Assembly: GCA_937995335.1 (NCBI GenBank) | Contig: CALKIH010000044.1 | Coordinates: 1 to 64,000, forward strand | Source: UBA2357 sp002344625 | GTDB lineage: Bacteria > Pseudomonadota > Gammaproteobacteria > Burkholderiales > Rhodocyclaceae | Direction: 5' to 3' | DNA: 64,000 bases | Shown: positions 16,434 to 24,265 of the stretch, one piece after another | Position numbering within the stretch: position 1 is the stretch's first letter | How the letters are laid out: every line of letters starts with the position of its first letter | The notes under the pieces: model-generated | What the model was told of the DNA's origin: nothing | The model's input: only the letters and a program-made list of their open reading frames with translations | Databases searched by the model: none | Program-made: the position numbers and the translations under genes

Positions 16434-16802
16434 TCAGTCGGCCCTGGGCCTGACCACCGTCCCCATGACCTGAATCATCTGGTCCTGCGTGGACTCGATT
16501 CGAGCGAGCACCGCCCGGATGGTGGCCTCGCCGACCGAAGCCAGACGAGCGTCGTCGGTCAGCCAGAGCTTCAGCAGACCGCCGAGTCGGCCCAGGTCCC
16601 CATTGATCCTCGCCAGCTCTTCCACCTGCTTGTTGTCCACGATGCCGCGCACCTGGTAGCCAATGCCGACGTTCAACAAGAAGGTCGACAAGCTCAAGCC
16701 AGTGGCTTGCGCGTTCGCCCGGATCTGGCGCCGCTCTTCGGGCAGGCAATACACCTTGATCGGCGGACTGCCTTTGCGCGTTGCCTTGTTTTCCTTCTCC
16801 AT
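16434..16802 (-). CDS. traJ: TraJ, oriT-recognition relaxosome protein
   Basis: 122 residues from the ATG at 16802. PPIKVYCLPEERRQIRANAQ followed by GLSLSTFLLNVGIGY is the ribbon-helix-helix DNA-binding fold of IncP TraJ, and the C-terminal half matches the TraJ/MobC pattern that recruits TraI. It binds next to nic and loads the relaxase. It reads away from oriT, divergent from traK, exactly as in RK2. Confidence 0.93.
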   Translation of the reverse strand: MEKENKATRKGSPPIKVYCLPEERRQIRANAQATGLSLSTFLLNVGIGYQVRGIVDNKQVEELARINGDLGRLGGLLKLWLTDDARLASVGEATIRAVLARIESTQDQMIQVMGTVVRPRAD

Positions 16803-16825
16803 CGTTCCCCCAGTTGTGGCGGCGA

Positions 16826-17030
16826 TAGCCGGCTGCCTCGCAGAGCAGGATGTCCGTTGAGCACGAAGTGCGAATAAGGGCTTCGTGAAGAAGGACGACC
16901 CGCTTGCGGGTGGGCCTACTTCACATATCCTGCCCGGCCCAACAGCGTTGTTACGCCAGAAGTGACAAGACACAGCGCGTTGCCGGGGCGTTGCTGCAGC
17001 GTTGCTCTGCCTTGGATTTCGATATATCGT
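16826..17030 (+). other. oriT: Origin of transfer oriT, RK2-like
   Basis: The sequence follows the RK2 oriT closely: GCCTCGCAGAGCAGGAT, TTGAGCAC, GTGCGAATAAGGG, GTGAAGAAGGA, GCGGGTGGGCCTACTTCAC, then ATATCCTGCCCGG. By comparison with RK2 the nick is ATCCTG^CCC, between 16932 and 16933. A small hairpin ACCCGC-TT-GCGGGT (16898-16911) lies just before nic. It is bounded by the divergent traJ and traK genes. Confidence 0.93.
17020..17029. promoter_or_regulatory. TrbA operator upstream of traK
   Basis: CGATATATCG, a perfect match to the TrbA operator as I recall it from RK2, sits in the oriT-traK gap where the traJ and traK promoters lie. TrbA would repress relaxosome genes in parallel with the trb operon. 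Confidence 0.65.
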
Positions 17031-17130
17031 ATCATTGTTGAAGACAAAACCCGACACGCAGCGGCACAAACGCGGTTTCAAATCGCTGCGTCAGGAAGAA
17101 GAAAGACAGAACAATGCTCACGAAACGGCC

Positions 17131-17520
17131 ATGACGAAGAACTTGTCGGTACGCATCGCAGAACGCACGGCCCAGAAGAAACCTTCCCGTAACGGACAGA
17201 ACCGGGCGACCTTTCTGGCCATACGCGGGGATGTCAAACAGGCCCTCGATGACGGCTGGCCAGTCAAGACCATCTGGGAAACGCTGCACGAGGAAGGCAA
17301 GGTGTCCTTCAGCTACCAGGCGTTCCGCGGCTACGCGAACCGCCTGATTCTGTCCTCGCCAGCGAACAGGGCAACAGTGTCGACGCCGATGGCCGTCGAC
17401 TCACGGATCGGCAGGCAGCACGGCCCGGCAACAGCCCCGGCGACCGAGAAAAACCCGGGGGGGCCGACGACAAGCGGCTTCACATTCAACAGAACACCGA
17501 AGAAGGAGGATCTACTCTAA
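17131..17520 (+). CDS. traK: TraK, oriT-binding protein
   Basis: 129 residues from the ATG at 17131. AFLAVR-like TFLAIRGDVKQALDDGW, TIWETLHEEGKVSFSYQAFR and the ending GFTFNRTPKKEDLL match IncP TraK, a basic protein that wraps the leading side of oriT. The frame continues upstream but into the TrbA operator region, so the later start is preferred. It overlaps traL by one base. Confidence 0.9.
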   Translation: MTKNLSVRIAERTAQKKPSRNGQNRATFLAIRGDVKQALDDGWPVKTIWETLHEEGKVSFSYQAFRGYANRLILSSPANRATVSTPMAVDSRIGRQHGPATAPATEKNPGGPTTSGFTFNRTPKKEDLL

Positions 17521-18245
17521 TGGCCAAAATTCACATGGTCTTGCAAGGCAAGGGCGGCGTCGGCAAATCGTTCATCGCGACGGTGATTGCGCAATACAAG
17601 ATGAGCAAGGGACAGCAACCCCTGTGCATCGATACCGACCCGGTAAACGCCACCTTCCACGGCTTCAAGGGGCTGAACGTCCGGCTCTTGGAAATCATGC
17701 AGGGCGACGAAATCCAGACCCGCAACTTCGATACCCTCGTCGAACTGATTGCGCCGTCGAAAGACGACGTGATCATCGACAACGGCGCCAGTTCGTTCGT
17801 ACCGCTGACGCACTACCTCATCAGCAACCAGGTGCCGGCGCTGCTACAGGACATGGGGCACGAGATGGTGGTGCATACCGTCATCACCGGAAGCCAGGCC
17901 CTGCTCGACACCGTCAGCGGCTTCGCCCAGCTGGCCAGCCAGTTCCCGGCCGAAGCGCTGTTCGTGGTCTGGCTCAATCCCTTCTGGGGAGCGGTCGAGC
18001 ACGAAGGCAAGAGCTTCGAGCAGATGAAGGCCTACACGACAAACAAGGCACGGGTGTCGGCCATCGTGAACATCCCGGCACTCAAGGAAGATACCTACGG
18101 CCGCGACCTGAGCGACATGCTGCAGGAGCGCCTGACCTTCGACGAAGCCCTGGCGATGGACTCGCTGACGATCATGACGCGGCAGCGCCTCAAGATCGTC
18201 AAAGGGCAATTGTTCAGCCAACTGGATAGTGCGGCGGTGCTGTGA
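17520..18245 (+). CDS. traL: TraL, ParA-like ATPase of the transfer region
   Basis: 241 residues. A P-loop reading QGKGGVGKSFIATVI at residues 9-23, with later VIIDNGASSF, gives a ParA/MinD-type fold. IncP traL is not essential for transfer in the laboratory; the ATPase may help place the relaxosome or coupling complex. It is the middle gene of traK-traL-traM, starting on the last base of traK (TAATG) and overlapping traM. Confidence 0.93.
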   Translation: MAKIHMVLQGKGGVGKSFIATVIAQYKMSKGQQPLCIDTDPVNATFHGFKGLNVRLLEIMQGDEIQTRNFDTLVELIAPSKDDVIIDNGASSFVPLTHYLISNQVPALLQDMGHEMVVHTVITGSQALLDTVSGFAQLASQFPAEALFVVWLNPFWGAVEHEGKSFEQMKAYTTNKARVSAIVNIPALKEDTYGRDLSDMLQERLTFDEALAMDSLTIMTRQRLKIVKGQLFSQLDSAAVL

Positions 18246-18682
18246 TGGCCGACCAGGTCGAAGAGCTGATCAAGGAAATCGCGGCCAAGCACGGCATAGC
18301 CGTCAGCCGCGATGACCCTATCCTGATCCTGCAAACAATCAACGCCCGGTTGATGCAGGACAGCGCCAAGGCCCAGCAAGTCATGCTCGATCAGTACAAG
18401 GAAGAACTGGAAGCCCTCGCGCTGCGCTGGGGAAACGATGCCAAGGCCAAAGCTGAAAGAATCTTGAATGCGTCCCTTGCGGCCAGCAAGGAAGCCACGG
18501 CGAAGCTCATGCAAGAAGGCGCGAAGGAAGCGGCAGCTGCGGTGCGGGGTGAAATCGATGTGGCGCTGCGCGGCGTCGCCGGCCCAGTTCGCGACGCCCG
18601 GCGAATTGGCGCTTTGAACGTGGTGGCGTCGTGCATCACGTGTATTGCGGCAGCGATCGCACTATGGGCAGCTGTTCATTGA
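18245..18682 (+). CDS. traM: TraM, transfer accessory protein
   Basis: 145 residues. A long helical body (AKAQQVMLDQYKEELEALAL through a KEATAKLMQEGAKEAAAAV stretch) is followed by a C-terminal membrane segment (ASCITCIAAAIALWAAVH). This shape and position match IncP TraM. It starts on the final base of the traL stop, and an in-frame GTG lies one codon earlier. It closes the traKLM operon. Confidence 0.87.
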   Translation: MADQVEELIKEIAAKHGIAVSRDDPILILQTINARLMQDSAKAQQVMLDQYKEELEALALRWGNDAKAKAERILNASLAASKEATAKLMQEGAKEAAAAVRGEIDVALRGVAGPVRDARRIGALNVVASCITCIAAAIALWAAVH

Positions 18683-18816
18683 AAGCCAACTCGGCCGCGC
18701 CGAACTCGCTTTCGTTCTGGTCGGGATAACTCAAGTGAAAAGCTGTGGTCATAGCGTTGGCATCGCCTGTATGACTTCGAAAGCAACGGCAAGGCGGGCA
18801 TTGAGAGCTCTCGAGC

Positions 18817-18829
18817 TTTAGCGGCTAAA
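18817..18829. promoter_or_regulatory. KorB operator (OB) between traM and the KfrB-domain gene
   Basis: TTTAGCGGCTAAA, extended by C and G to a 15-bp palindrome. It lies beyond the 3' ends of two convergent genes, so it may serve partition or long-range looping and not a local promoter. Confidence 0.85.
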
Positions 18830-18835
18830 GGCGTG

Positions 18836-19180
18836 TCATTTGGACAATCCGCGGCTCAAATGCGCCGTCAGGACCGAGGCAACCGCCCTCCCCTGATCGT
18901 ATCTGATGCTCGCGTTGCTGCCGCTTTCAGGGACTTTCTCGAAATCCGACCGAGCATGCTTGATGAAAGTCTTGCCGACCTGCTGGAAAACACTCTCTTT
19001 GTCAGCGTACAGGACCACGCCATCGTGGGTCTTGGTCTTGTCTGCCGGACTGGCTAAGTACAGGTTGTAGATGCCGGGCTTGACGGTTCCGGCTCTGTCG
19101 ACCTTATCGTTCTGCCACTGCCCTTCCCGCTCGTGCTGAACGATTCGTTGGCCGTTCATCACAAGAAGGCGCTGTTTCAT
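18836..19180 (-). CDS. KfrB-domain protein (TraO-like)
   Basis: 114 residues. LLVMNGQRIVQHEREGQW, AGTVKPGIYNLYLA and VVLYADKESVFQQVG form the pattern seen in KfrB-domain/TraO proteins of IncP-1 plasmids. The function is not well established; KfrB and KfrC are linked to KfrA and plasmid stability. It reads toward traM on the opposite strand and is downstream of kfrA, with which it may be co-transcribed across a 266-base gap. TraO identity is from memory of the family. Confidence 0.65.
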   Translation of the reverse strand: MKQRLLVMNGQRIVQHEREGQWQNDKVDRAGTVKPGIYNLYLASPADKTKTHDGVVLYADKESVFQQVGKTFIKHARSDFEKVPESGSNASIRYDQGRAVASVLTAHLSRGLSK

Positions 19181-19446
19181 GGGTTGATCCTATCCGAGAG
19201 TTCCGCCACATGGCTGTCGCGCAAAGCGGCGGCATGCACAATGAAGTTCACTACCTGCAGGGTAGAAACAGCGTGCAAGTTTAATACGGCAGGCCGCAAT
19301 TGGAAACCACAAAGAAATCATTATTCGTTTCTAAACAGGATGTTACGCTGCTTCCCACAAGCCGCCGAGAAACCAAAAGTAGTCCAATAACTCATTGACT
19401 TAGCATGTTTCTGGGTCGCTTTCGGATGGCTGCAAGATCGTCGACT

Positions 19447-20331
19447 TTAGCGGTCTTTCGGGAAATCACTTTCGGACGTTATACCGGCTACCCGCCCTGT
19501 CTTGACGGCTTCGAGAAGACCGCGCTGCTGCTCCTTCAACGCCTCGACCTGACCGCGCCAGTTTGAAGCTTCCTCACGCGCCTTTCCGACCTCTTTGCGC
19601 GCTTCGTCGCGCTCCATCTGCGTCGAGGCAAGACGCTCGGCAGCTCGATGTGCTTCCTGAGCTGCGATCTTCCGTTGTTCCTGATGCGCCTGCTCGGCAG
19701 ACTCGACCTTGGCCCGGAGGGCCGTAACCTCGCTGCGCACCTGAGCAGCATCCTGGTGGGCAAGATCCAGCTCTGCCCGCAAATCTGCTGCTCGGCGATC
19801 AATTTCGATGGCCCGCTGCTCGGCTATGGTCGCCCGACTTTCGGCAGCCAGCTTGGCATTCATCGTTTCTTGAAGCTGCTGCGCGAGTTCGGTCGAGCGC
19901 TTCTTCTCGGCCTGATTTTGGGCGCTTAGCTCTTCGATTTGCCGGCATGCGGTCTCCAGCTCGGTGGCTTGGGCGTCATAGGCATCGCCAAGTTGCTTGT
20001 TGAGCGTTTCCGCCTCGGCCCGCTCGGCTTCCCACCCGGCTTGCGCAGCGCGCAGCGATTCGTTTGCCGTGTCTTGGGCGGACTGCCACAAGGCGGCCAG
20101 CGCCTGGCTATGAAGCTGATGGACAGCATCCGGAACAGTGATCGCCACCGGCGCCGCCTGGGCAGTCTGAGCACGTCGCCACTGCTTCATCGCGGTAGCG
20201 GCGTCGTTCATGTTGACCTTGGACGCCTTGCGGACCGCATCCACCGTAGGAAAGGATCCCCGGCCGGCCTGCTCATAGAGCGACTCAGCGGCAGCGAAAA
20301 TGCGGTCGCGGGTGTCTTTGTTCATTTCCAT
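19447..20331 (-). CDS. kfrA: KfrA, DNA-binding coiled-coil protein
   Basis: 294 residues. An N-terminal winged or helix-turn-helix region (RDRIFAAAESLYEQAGRGSF then TVDAVRKASKVNMNDAATAM) is followed by a continuous alanine- and glutamate-rich coiled coil from about 100 to 280. This is the standard KfrA build. KfrA is an autorepressor that contributes to IncP plasmid stability and may form a nucleoid-like scaffold. An inverted repeat just upstream (20365-20387) is the likely autoregulatory site. Confidence 0.88.
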   Translation of the reverse strand: MEMNKDTRDRIFAAAESLYEQAGRGSFPTVDAVRKASKVNMNDAATAMKQWRRAQTAQAAPVAITVPDAVHQLHSQALAALWQSAQDTANESLRAAQAGWEAERAEAETLNKQLGDAYDAQATELETACRQIEELSAQNQAEKKRSTELAQQLQETMNAKLAAESRATIAEQRAIEIDRRAADLRAELDLAHQDAAQVRSEVTALRAKVESAEQAHQEQRKIAAQEAHRAAERLASTQMERDEARKEVGKAREEASNWRGQVEALKEQQRGLLEAVKTGRVAGITSESDFPKDR

Positions 20332-20364
20332 GTTCGCGGTTCCCTCAGCGCTAAGTTAAAATAC

Positions 20365-20387
20365 GAATAAGCATAATATACTTATTC
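20365..20387. promoter_or_regulatory. Probable kfrA promoter/operator dyad
   Basis: GAATAAG (20365-20371) and CTTATTC (20381-20387) are perfect inverted arms in a very AT-rich stretch 34 bases upstream of kfrA. A further TTATTCTTATTCTTATT direct repeat follows. This suits binding of KfrA over its own promoter. Confidence 0.55.
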
Positions 20388-20732
20388 TTATTCTTATTTT
20401 CAATGACTACGGGGCTGGGGCACGAGAAGGTGGTGACCAACACGGTGTCACCGGCTGTGGTTAACTCAGCCAATGGGGGCCTGTGGTCACAAGCACAGTA
20501 ACGTCCAAAAGTGGCTACTAAAGTCGGCAATCGATTGGAAGAAGAAGTGCCTTGGCGTATCCTCTTTGCATCTTGTATTGCTCGCTGACTTTGGGGGATA
20601 GGGACTACGCATGCCTGAAATAGCACCAATCGCTGCGCAATTTTATGGAAAAGCTGATAATTCGGTACTCCTTCACCACACTGGCTCACGAGTGCTAAGG
20701 GCGGGGGTGACGGCGCAGGTGGCAAGCTCGGC
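20388..20732. other. Leader region of the SMEK-APAZ/pAgo operon
   Basis: 345 bases without a recognisable gene family. It must hold the promoter of the Argonaute operon. An ATG at 20611 opens a 41-residue frame (beginning MPEIAPIAAQFYGKADNSV) that ends at 20736, with its TGA overlapping the TTG start of the next gene. It could be a coupling leader peptide or chance. No clear dyad was seen. Confidence 0.35.
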
Positions 20733-22193
20733 TTGAAGCACCTCGCCATTCTCGACGAGTTCCGTGAGTTGATGTCGGAACTGGAAGCACAAGTCGAGGC
20801 GTCGTCGGCTATGGGACACTTCGACATCCACAAAGTCTCGGAAGGCCTCGTGCTTGGCGTTCTGCGGGAACTTTACGGCTGGGAAAAACTGCGCAACCTG
20901 AATGCAGACGAGAGGCCTAATTTTCCTGGAATCGACTTGGCGGACGATGAGAAACGGATCGCCATTCAGGTGACGGGCACACCAACGCTGGAGAAAGTTA
21001 AGGCGACGATCGAGACGTTTCTTTCGCACGGACTCGACAAACGCTATCAGCGTTTGATGGTGTATGTGTTGACAAGAAAGCAGGCGAGCTACTCGCAAGA
21101 CGCGATAGACCGCGTTGCGAGCAGAAGAATCAGTATCAGCAGTACACACGACATCGTTGACATGCGCGATATCTGCGCGAGGGCCGCTAACGTCCAGCCG
21201 CGACAGTTGGCGGCTGCGCTTGAGGTAGTGCGAGCTTACATGCGGGGTGGTGTCGCCACAGGCCTGTCAGAGGTAGATTTTGACCCACCCACGTTGACGG
21301 TCGAGCGTGCGAACTTGAATCTGGTTGAGGTTTACTTCCCGCTGTGGCTCTATATCGCGGATCTGCGCGAGGATATCCGGCTAGAGAAAGTCAAGCGTAG
21401 ACGTAACGAGCGACAGTTGATTCGAAAGGCCCTTACAGAGCTGAACCTGCGTGTCTCCTCGGACTACGAGGTAAGCAGCCGACAACTCATCACCTTTCAA
21501 CCGCTTGACGACAGTCAGGGGCCGTTCGCTCGCCTAGTTGACCTCGGAACAGCCACGTCGCTGCGTCCTAATGAGTTTTATGACGCAGACGAGGATCGAG
21601 AGCGTATTTTTAAGTCGCTGCTTCGCTTTACGCTGCAACAGAAGCTCTATAAGCATCGAGTGCGGTGGATGCACGAGGACGGTTTGTTTGTTTTCCTCCC
21701 GTTTAATGATGGCGACCTGCTGCGGGAAGAAACTTGGACGGGGCTCAAGAAAGCCACCCGGCGCGTTTACGAGAGCAAGATCAACAAGAACGACTCGAAT
21801 AAGACGGTAATCTGTAAGCACTTTGCCTTCGCTGTGGACTTCTTGCTCAATGAGGGCCGATGGTTTGTTGCGTTGACGCCGGACTGGTATTTCAGCCATG
21901 GAGAAGGATATCGGAGATCACGATACGCCGACCAGAGCCTCAAGTGGTTGAAGAAGAAGGAGGTCAATCGGACCGTCTCCGACCACTTTCGCTTTCTTTC
22001 CTCATGGTTGACTGCACTCGATCAGGAAGATCTCTTCGCTTCGACGGACGGTCAAGCGTCCGCGCTAGCCTTCGGCGAGGTTTTATCGTTCGACAACCAT
22101 CCAGCCCTGCCGGACGAATCGTGGCTGCCCCTGCGGGATTCTTTGGAAGATGACAAGGACCTCTCGATAAGGAGGCTGTTTGACACGCTATGA
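20733..22193 (+). CDS. SMEK-domain protein with APAZ-like C-terminal region, partner of short pAgo
   Basis: 486 residues from a TTG at 20733; no ATG or GTG lies upstream in frame, and the domain needs this start. Residues 1-110 look like a SMEK domain: AMGHFDIHKVSEG, then NFPGIDLAD (Asp68) and RIAIQVTG (Gln79, Thr81), resembling a PD-(D/E)xK nuclease core with a QxT variant. From about 190 on, the protein resembles APAZ: HFAFAVDFLLNEGRWFVALT, PDWYFSHGEG, LKWLKKKEVNRTVSDHFRFL. APAZ proteins pair with short Argonautes and carry the effector (TIR, SIR2, DREN). Here the effector would be SMEK. It overlaps the pAgo gene by 4 bases. Confidence 0.7.
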   Translation: MKHLAILDEFRELMSELEAQVEASSAMGHFDIHKVSEGLVLGVLRELYGWEKLRNLNADERPNFPGIDLADDEKRIAIQVTGTPTLEKVKATIETFLSHGLDKRYQRLMVYVLTRKQASYSQDAIDRVASRRISISSTHDIVDMRDICARAANVQPRQLAAALEVVRAYMRGGVATGLSEVDFDPPTLTVERANLNLVEVYFPLWLYIADLREDIRLEKVKRRRNERQLIRKALTELNLRVSSDYEVSSRQLITFQPLDDSQGPFARLVDLGTATSLRPNEFYDADEDRERIFKSLLRFTLQQKLYKHRVRWMHEDGLFVFLPFNDGDLLREETWTGLKKATRRVYESKINKNDSNKTVICKHFAFAVDFLLNEGRWFVALTPDWYFSHGEGYRRSRYADQSLKWLKKKEVNRTVSDHFRFLSSWLTALDQEDLFASTDGQASALAFGEVLSFDNHPALPDESWLPLRDSLEDDKDLSIRRLFDTL

Positions 22194-23611
22194 AACTCGA
22201 ACACCTCACCGAACCAAGGCTGCGGTTTGCCGCAGGCGAGCACATCTGTCCGAGAAGAGGAATCACCGCTTACGGAGTATTCGATCGCATTATGGGGGCG
22301 CGACGGACCGAGGTCATGGTGGGCGGTGTGGGGACCGCCACTTGCCTTGAAGGCCTTGAACGGTGGGTGACGAGGTGTGCGAATGAGATCGCTGCCCCTG
22401 AAGACACTCGGCAGCCGAACCTCCGCGTGCCATTCCCTGGGATTGGCATTGGTTACGGTTTCGACGTCAAGCTGGTGTTCAGTCAAGAACTCACACGAAC
22501 GCTCAAGAAGAGCGACGTAGAAGAAATCGTGGCGACCAGTGATCGTCATACAAGGCTAACGAAGGCCACCGAGCTTTACTACGAGCACATCAAGTTTCTT
22601 GCGCAGAACCGCCCAGTGGACGTGGTTGTGTGTGTAATTCCGGAGGTGCTTTACAAGGTAATTTCGACCGACGAGCGTGGATCGCTCGAGGATAGCTTGG
22701 AAGCCAGCGTCGAGGTCACGACAGAATTGAATTTCCGGCGGGCGCTGAAGGCGCGAGCAATGCATCTCGACAAGCCCCTTCAACTTGTTCGAGCCGTGTC
22801 CCTCGAAAGCAACAAGGAGGGTCAGCAGGACGACGCAACCAAGGCATGGAACTTCTGCACCGCGCTGTACTACAAAGCGGGTCCTAGAGTGCCGTGGAGG
22901 CTGCAATCCGATGTGCAACGTCCGATCTCGTGCGCGGTAGGTATCGCCTTTTATCGGAGTCGTGACCGACAAATTTTGAACACGAGCCTTGCACAGATCT
23001 TCGACGACTTGGGAAATGGACTTATTCTGCGTGGCACACCGGTGAACATGGCGCGAGACGATCGGGTGCCGCATCTGAGTGGCAACCAGGCCTACGACCT
23101 CTTGACGGCAGCTATGAACGAGTACCGGATTGCCTTGCGGACCTATCCTGCTCGCATCATCGTGCACAAATCATCGAACTTTTCTCCGGCTGAGATTGAT
23201 GGCCTGACGCAAGCTGCGAACGACCTTCGGATAGACACGGTTGACTTGGTTACCGTGATGGATTCGAAGCTCCGGCTGTTCAGAGATGGGAACTACCCAC
23301 CGTATCGAGGGACTCGGATAGGCCTTGCTGAGCACAGGCATCTCCTCTATACAAGAGGCTCCGTTTGGTACTATCAGACTTATCCTGGTCTTTATATCCC
23401 GCAGCCAATCGAGTTGCGAATCGTGCGCTCCGAGCAGTCACCGTCGTTTATTGCTCGTGAGGTGCTCGGGATGACAAAAATGAACTGGAACAATACGCAG
23501 TTCGACGGGAAGTACCCAGTGACATTAGGCTGTGCGCGCAAGGTCGGAGAAATCATGAAATACCTTGGTGAATCCGATGTTCCTCAAATTCGCTATGGCT
23601 TCTATATGTGA
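22190..23611 (+). CDS. Short prokaryotic Argonaute (MID-PIWI), catalytically inactive
   Basis: 473 residues. LTEPRLRFAAG near the start, the MID block FRRALKARAMHLDKPLQLVR (182-201), TKAWNFCTALYYKAGPRVPW (217-236), then SCAVGIAFYR (247-256) and the C-terminal MTKMNWNNTQFDGKYPVTLG mark a pAgo MID-PIWI pair. There is no PAZ and the length is typical of short pAgo. The DEDX tetrad is broken: GIAF replaces GID-type, and VHKSSNF replaces the HRD-type Asp. It should therefore bind guide and target and activate its partner without cutting. It starts within the stop of the SMEK-APAZ gene (ATGA). Confidence 0.85.
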   Translation: MKLEHLTEPRLRFAAGEHICPRRGITAYGVFDRIMGARRTEVMVGGVGTATCLEGLERWVTRCANEIAAPEDTRQPNLRVPFPGIGIGYGFDVKLVFSQELTRTLKKSDVEEIVATSDRHTRLTKATELYYEHIKFLAQNRPVDVVVCVIPEVLYKVISTDERGSLEDSLEASVEVTTELNFRRALKARAMHLDKPLQLVRAVSLESNKEGQQDDATKAWNFCTALYYKAGPRVPWRLQSDVQRPISCAVGIAFYRSRDRQILNTSLAQIFDDLGNGLILRGTPVNMARDDRVPHLSGNQAYDLLTAAMNEYRIALRTYPARIIVHKSSNFSPAEIDGLTQAANDLRIDTVDLVTVMDSKLRLFRDGNYPPYRGTRIGLAEHRHLLYTRGSVWYYQTYPGLYIPQPIELRIVRSEQSPSFIAREVLGMTKMNWNNTQFDGKYPVTLGCARKVGEIMKYLGESDVPQIRYGFYM

Positions 23612-23842
23612 GGAACTTTCGGAGATATCGTAGGTGAGCAAGCTGACATCAAGGCGGCAGGGTCTTTTCTTTGGAGTTCAAACTTGAACGATTTGGATGT
23701 GTAAACGTTTCCGAGGATAGATGAGTGGTCGTCGTCGGAAAAAAGAGAGGGCGTGTTTGGTTATAAAAGGTTAAAAGATGGTTAACGTCCAAGAAATAGG
23801 ACGAAAAAACATAGTAAAGCAATGGTTTAGGAAAACAGCCCC

Positions 23843-23966
23843 TGCTTCATCTGTCACGATTTCATGCGCCATCTGTTACGGTTTCATGCTTCATCTGTCA
23901 CGGATTTCGCAACCAAGTGGCCAATTTCATGCTTCATTTGTCACGAGACATGCTTCATCTGTCACG
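23843..23966 (+). repeat. oriV iterons, first cluster (five copies)
   Basis: Five copies of TGCTTCATCTGTCACG or close variants start at 23843, 23865, 23887, 23930 and 23951. Starts are spaced 22, 22, 43 and 21 bases, so all fall on the same helix face. The second copy is TGCGCCATCTGTTACG and the fourth has TTTG in place of TCTG. Confidence 0.88.
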
Positions 23967-24009
23967 GTCGGCGGCGGTTTGGTGAATCTGGCGCGATGTG
24001 TCGAGTAGG

Positions 24010-24018
24010 TTGTCCACA
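24010..24018 (+). other. DnaA-box-like sequence in oriV
   Basis: TTGTCCACA differs from the DnaA box TTATCCACA by one base. It lies between the two iteron clusters. Confidence 0.5.
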
Positions 24019-24054
24019 AGGGAGGTCGGCAAACGGGGTTGTGACGTCCGAAAC

Positions 24055-24213
24055 CGTGACAGATGACGCATGGGCGACGAGTTTGGCCTGCGTCATCTGT
24101 CACGCCGCATGCGTCATCTGTCACGATTCTGTGGATAACTGGGCTACGCGGGCATTTGCCGATGGCTTGGCGACAGGGGGACAGGTGCTGGGCAAGCCGT
24201 GACAAATGAAGCA
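24055..24213. repeat. oriV iterons, second cluster (four copies, mixed orientation)
   Basis: Copies at 24055-24070 and 24198-24213 are on the minus strand (CGTGACAGATGACGCA, CGTGACAAATGAAGCA). Copies at 24089-24104 and 24110-24125 are on the plus strand (TGCGTCATCTGTCACG) and 21 bases apart. The inverted outer copies may serve copy-number control. Confidence 0.83.
24130..24138 (-). other. DnaA box in oriV
   Basis: TGTGGATAA is the exact reverse complement of the DnaA box TTATCCACA. It sits five bases after an iteron, as in other iteron plasmids that use host DnaA. Confidence 0.75.
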
Positions 24214-24265
24214 TGGAGAAGAACAGGGTGCTCGCGCGCCGTGGTGGTGTGCGGTGGCCGTGCAA

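Larger units (their letters stand above)
23740..24215. other. oriV: Vegetative replication origin oriV
   Basis: An AT-rich stretch (about 23740-23836) is followed by nine iterons and two DnaA boxes, directly next to trfA. This is the layout of an iteron origin opened by TrfA and DnaA. The iteron sequence differs from that of RK2. Confidence 0.85.

Noticed and set aside
19443..19456. TTTAGCGGT near the kfrA stop as a tenth KorB operator.
   Set aside because: Only the left half-site is present; the right half reads CTTTC and the palindrome is broken.
23843..24213. Repeats in this region as a CRISPR array.
   Set aside because: Repeat units are 16 bases with 5-6 base gaps and mixed orientation, next to trfA and DnaA boxes. 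They are iterons, and spacers of CRISPR length are absent.
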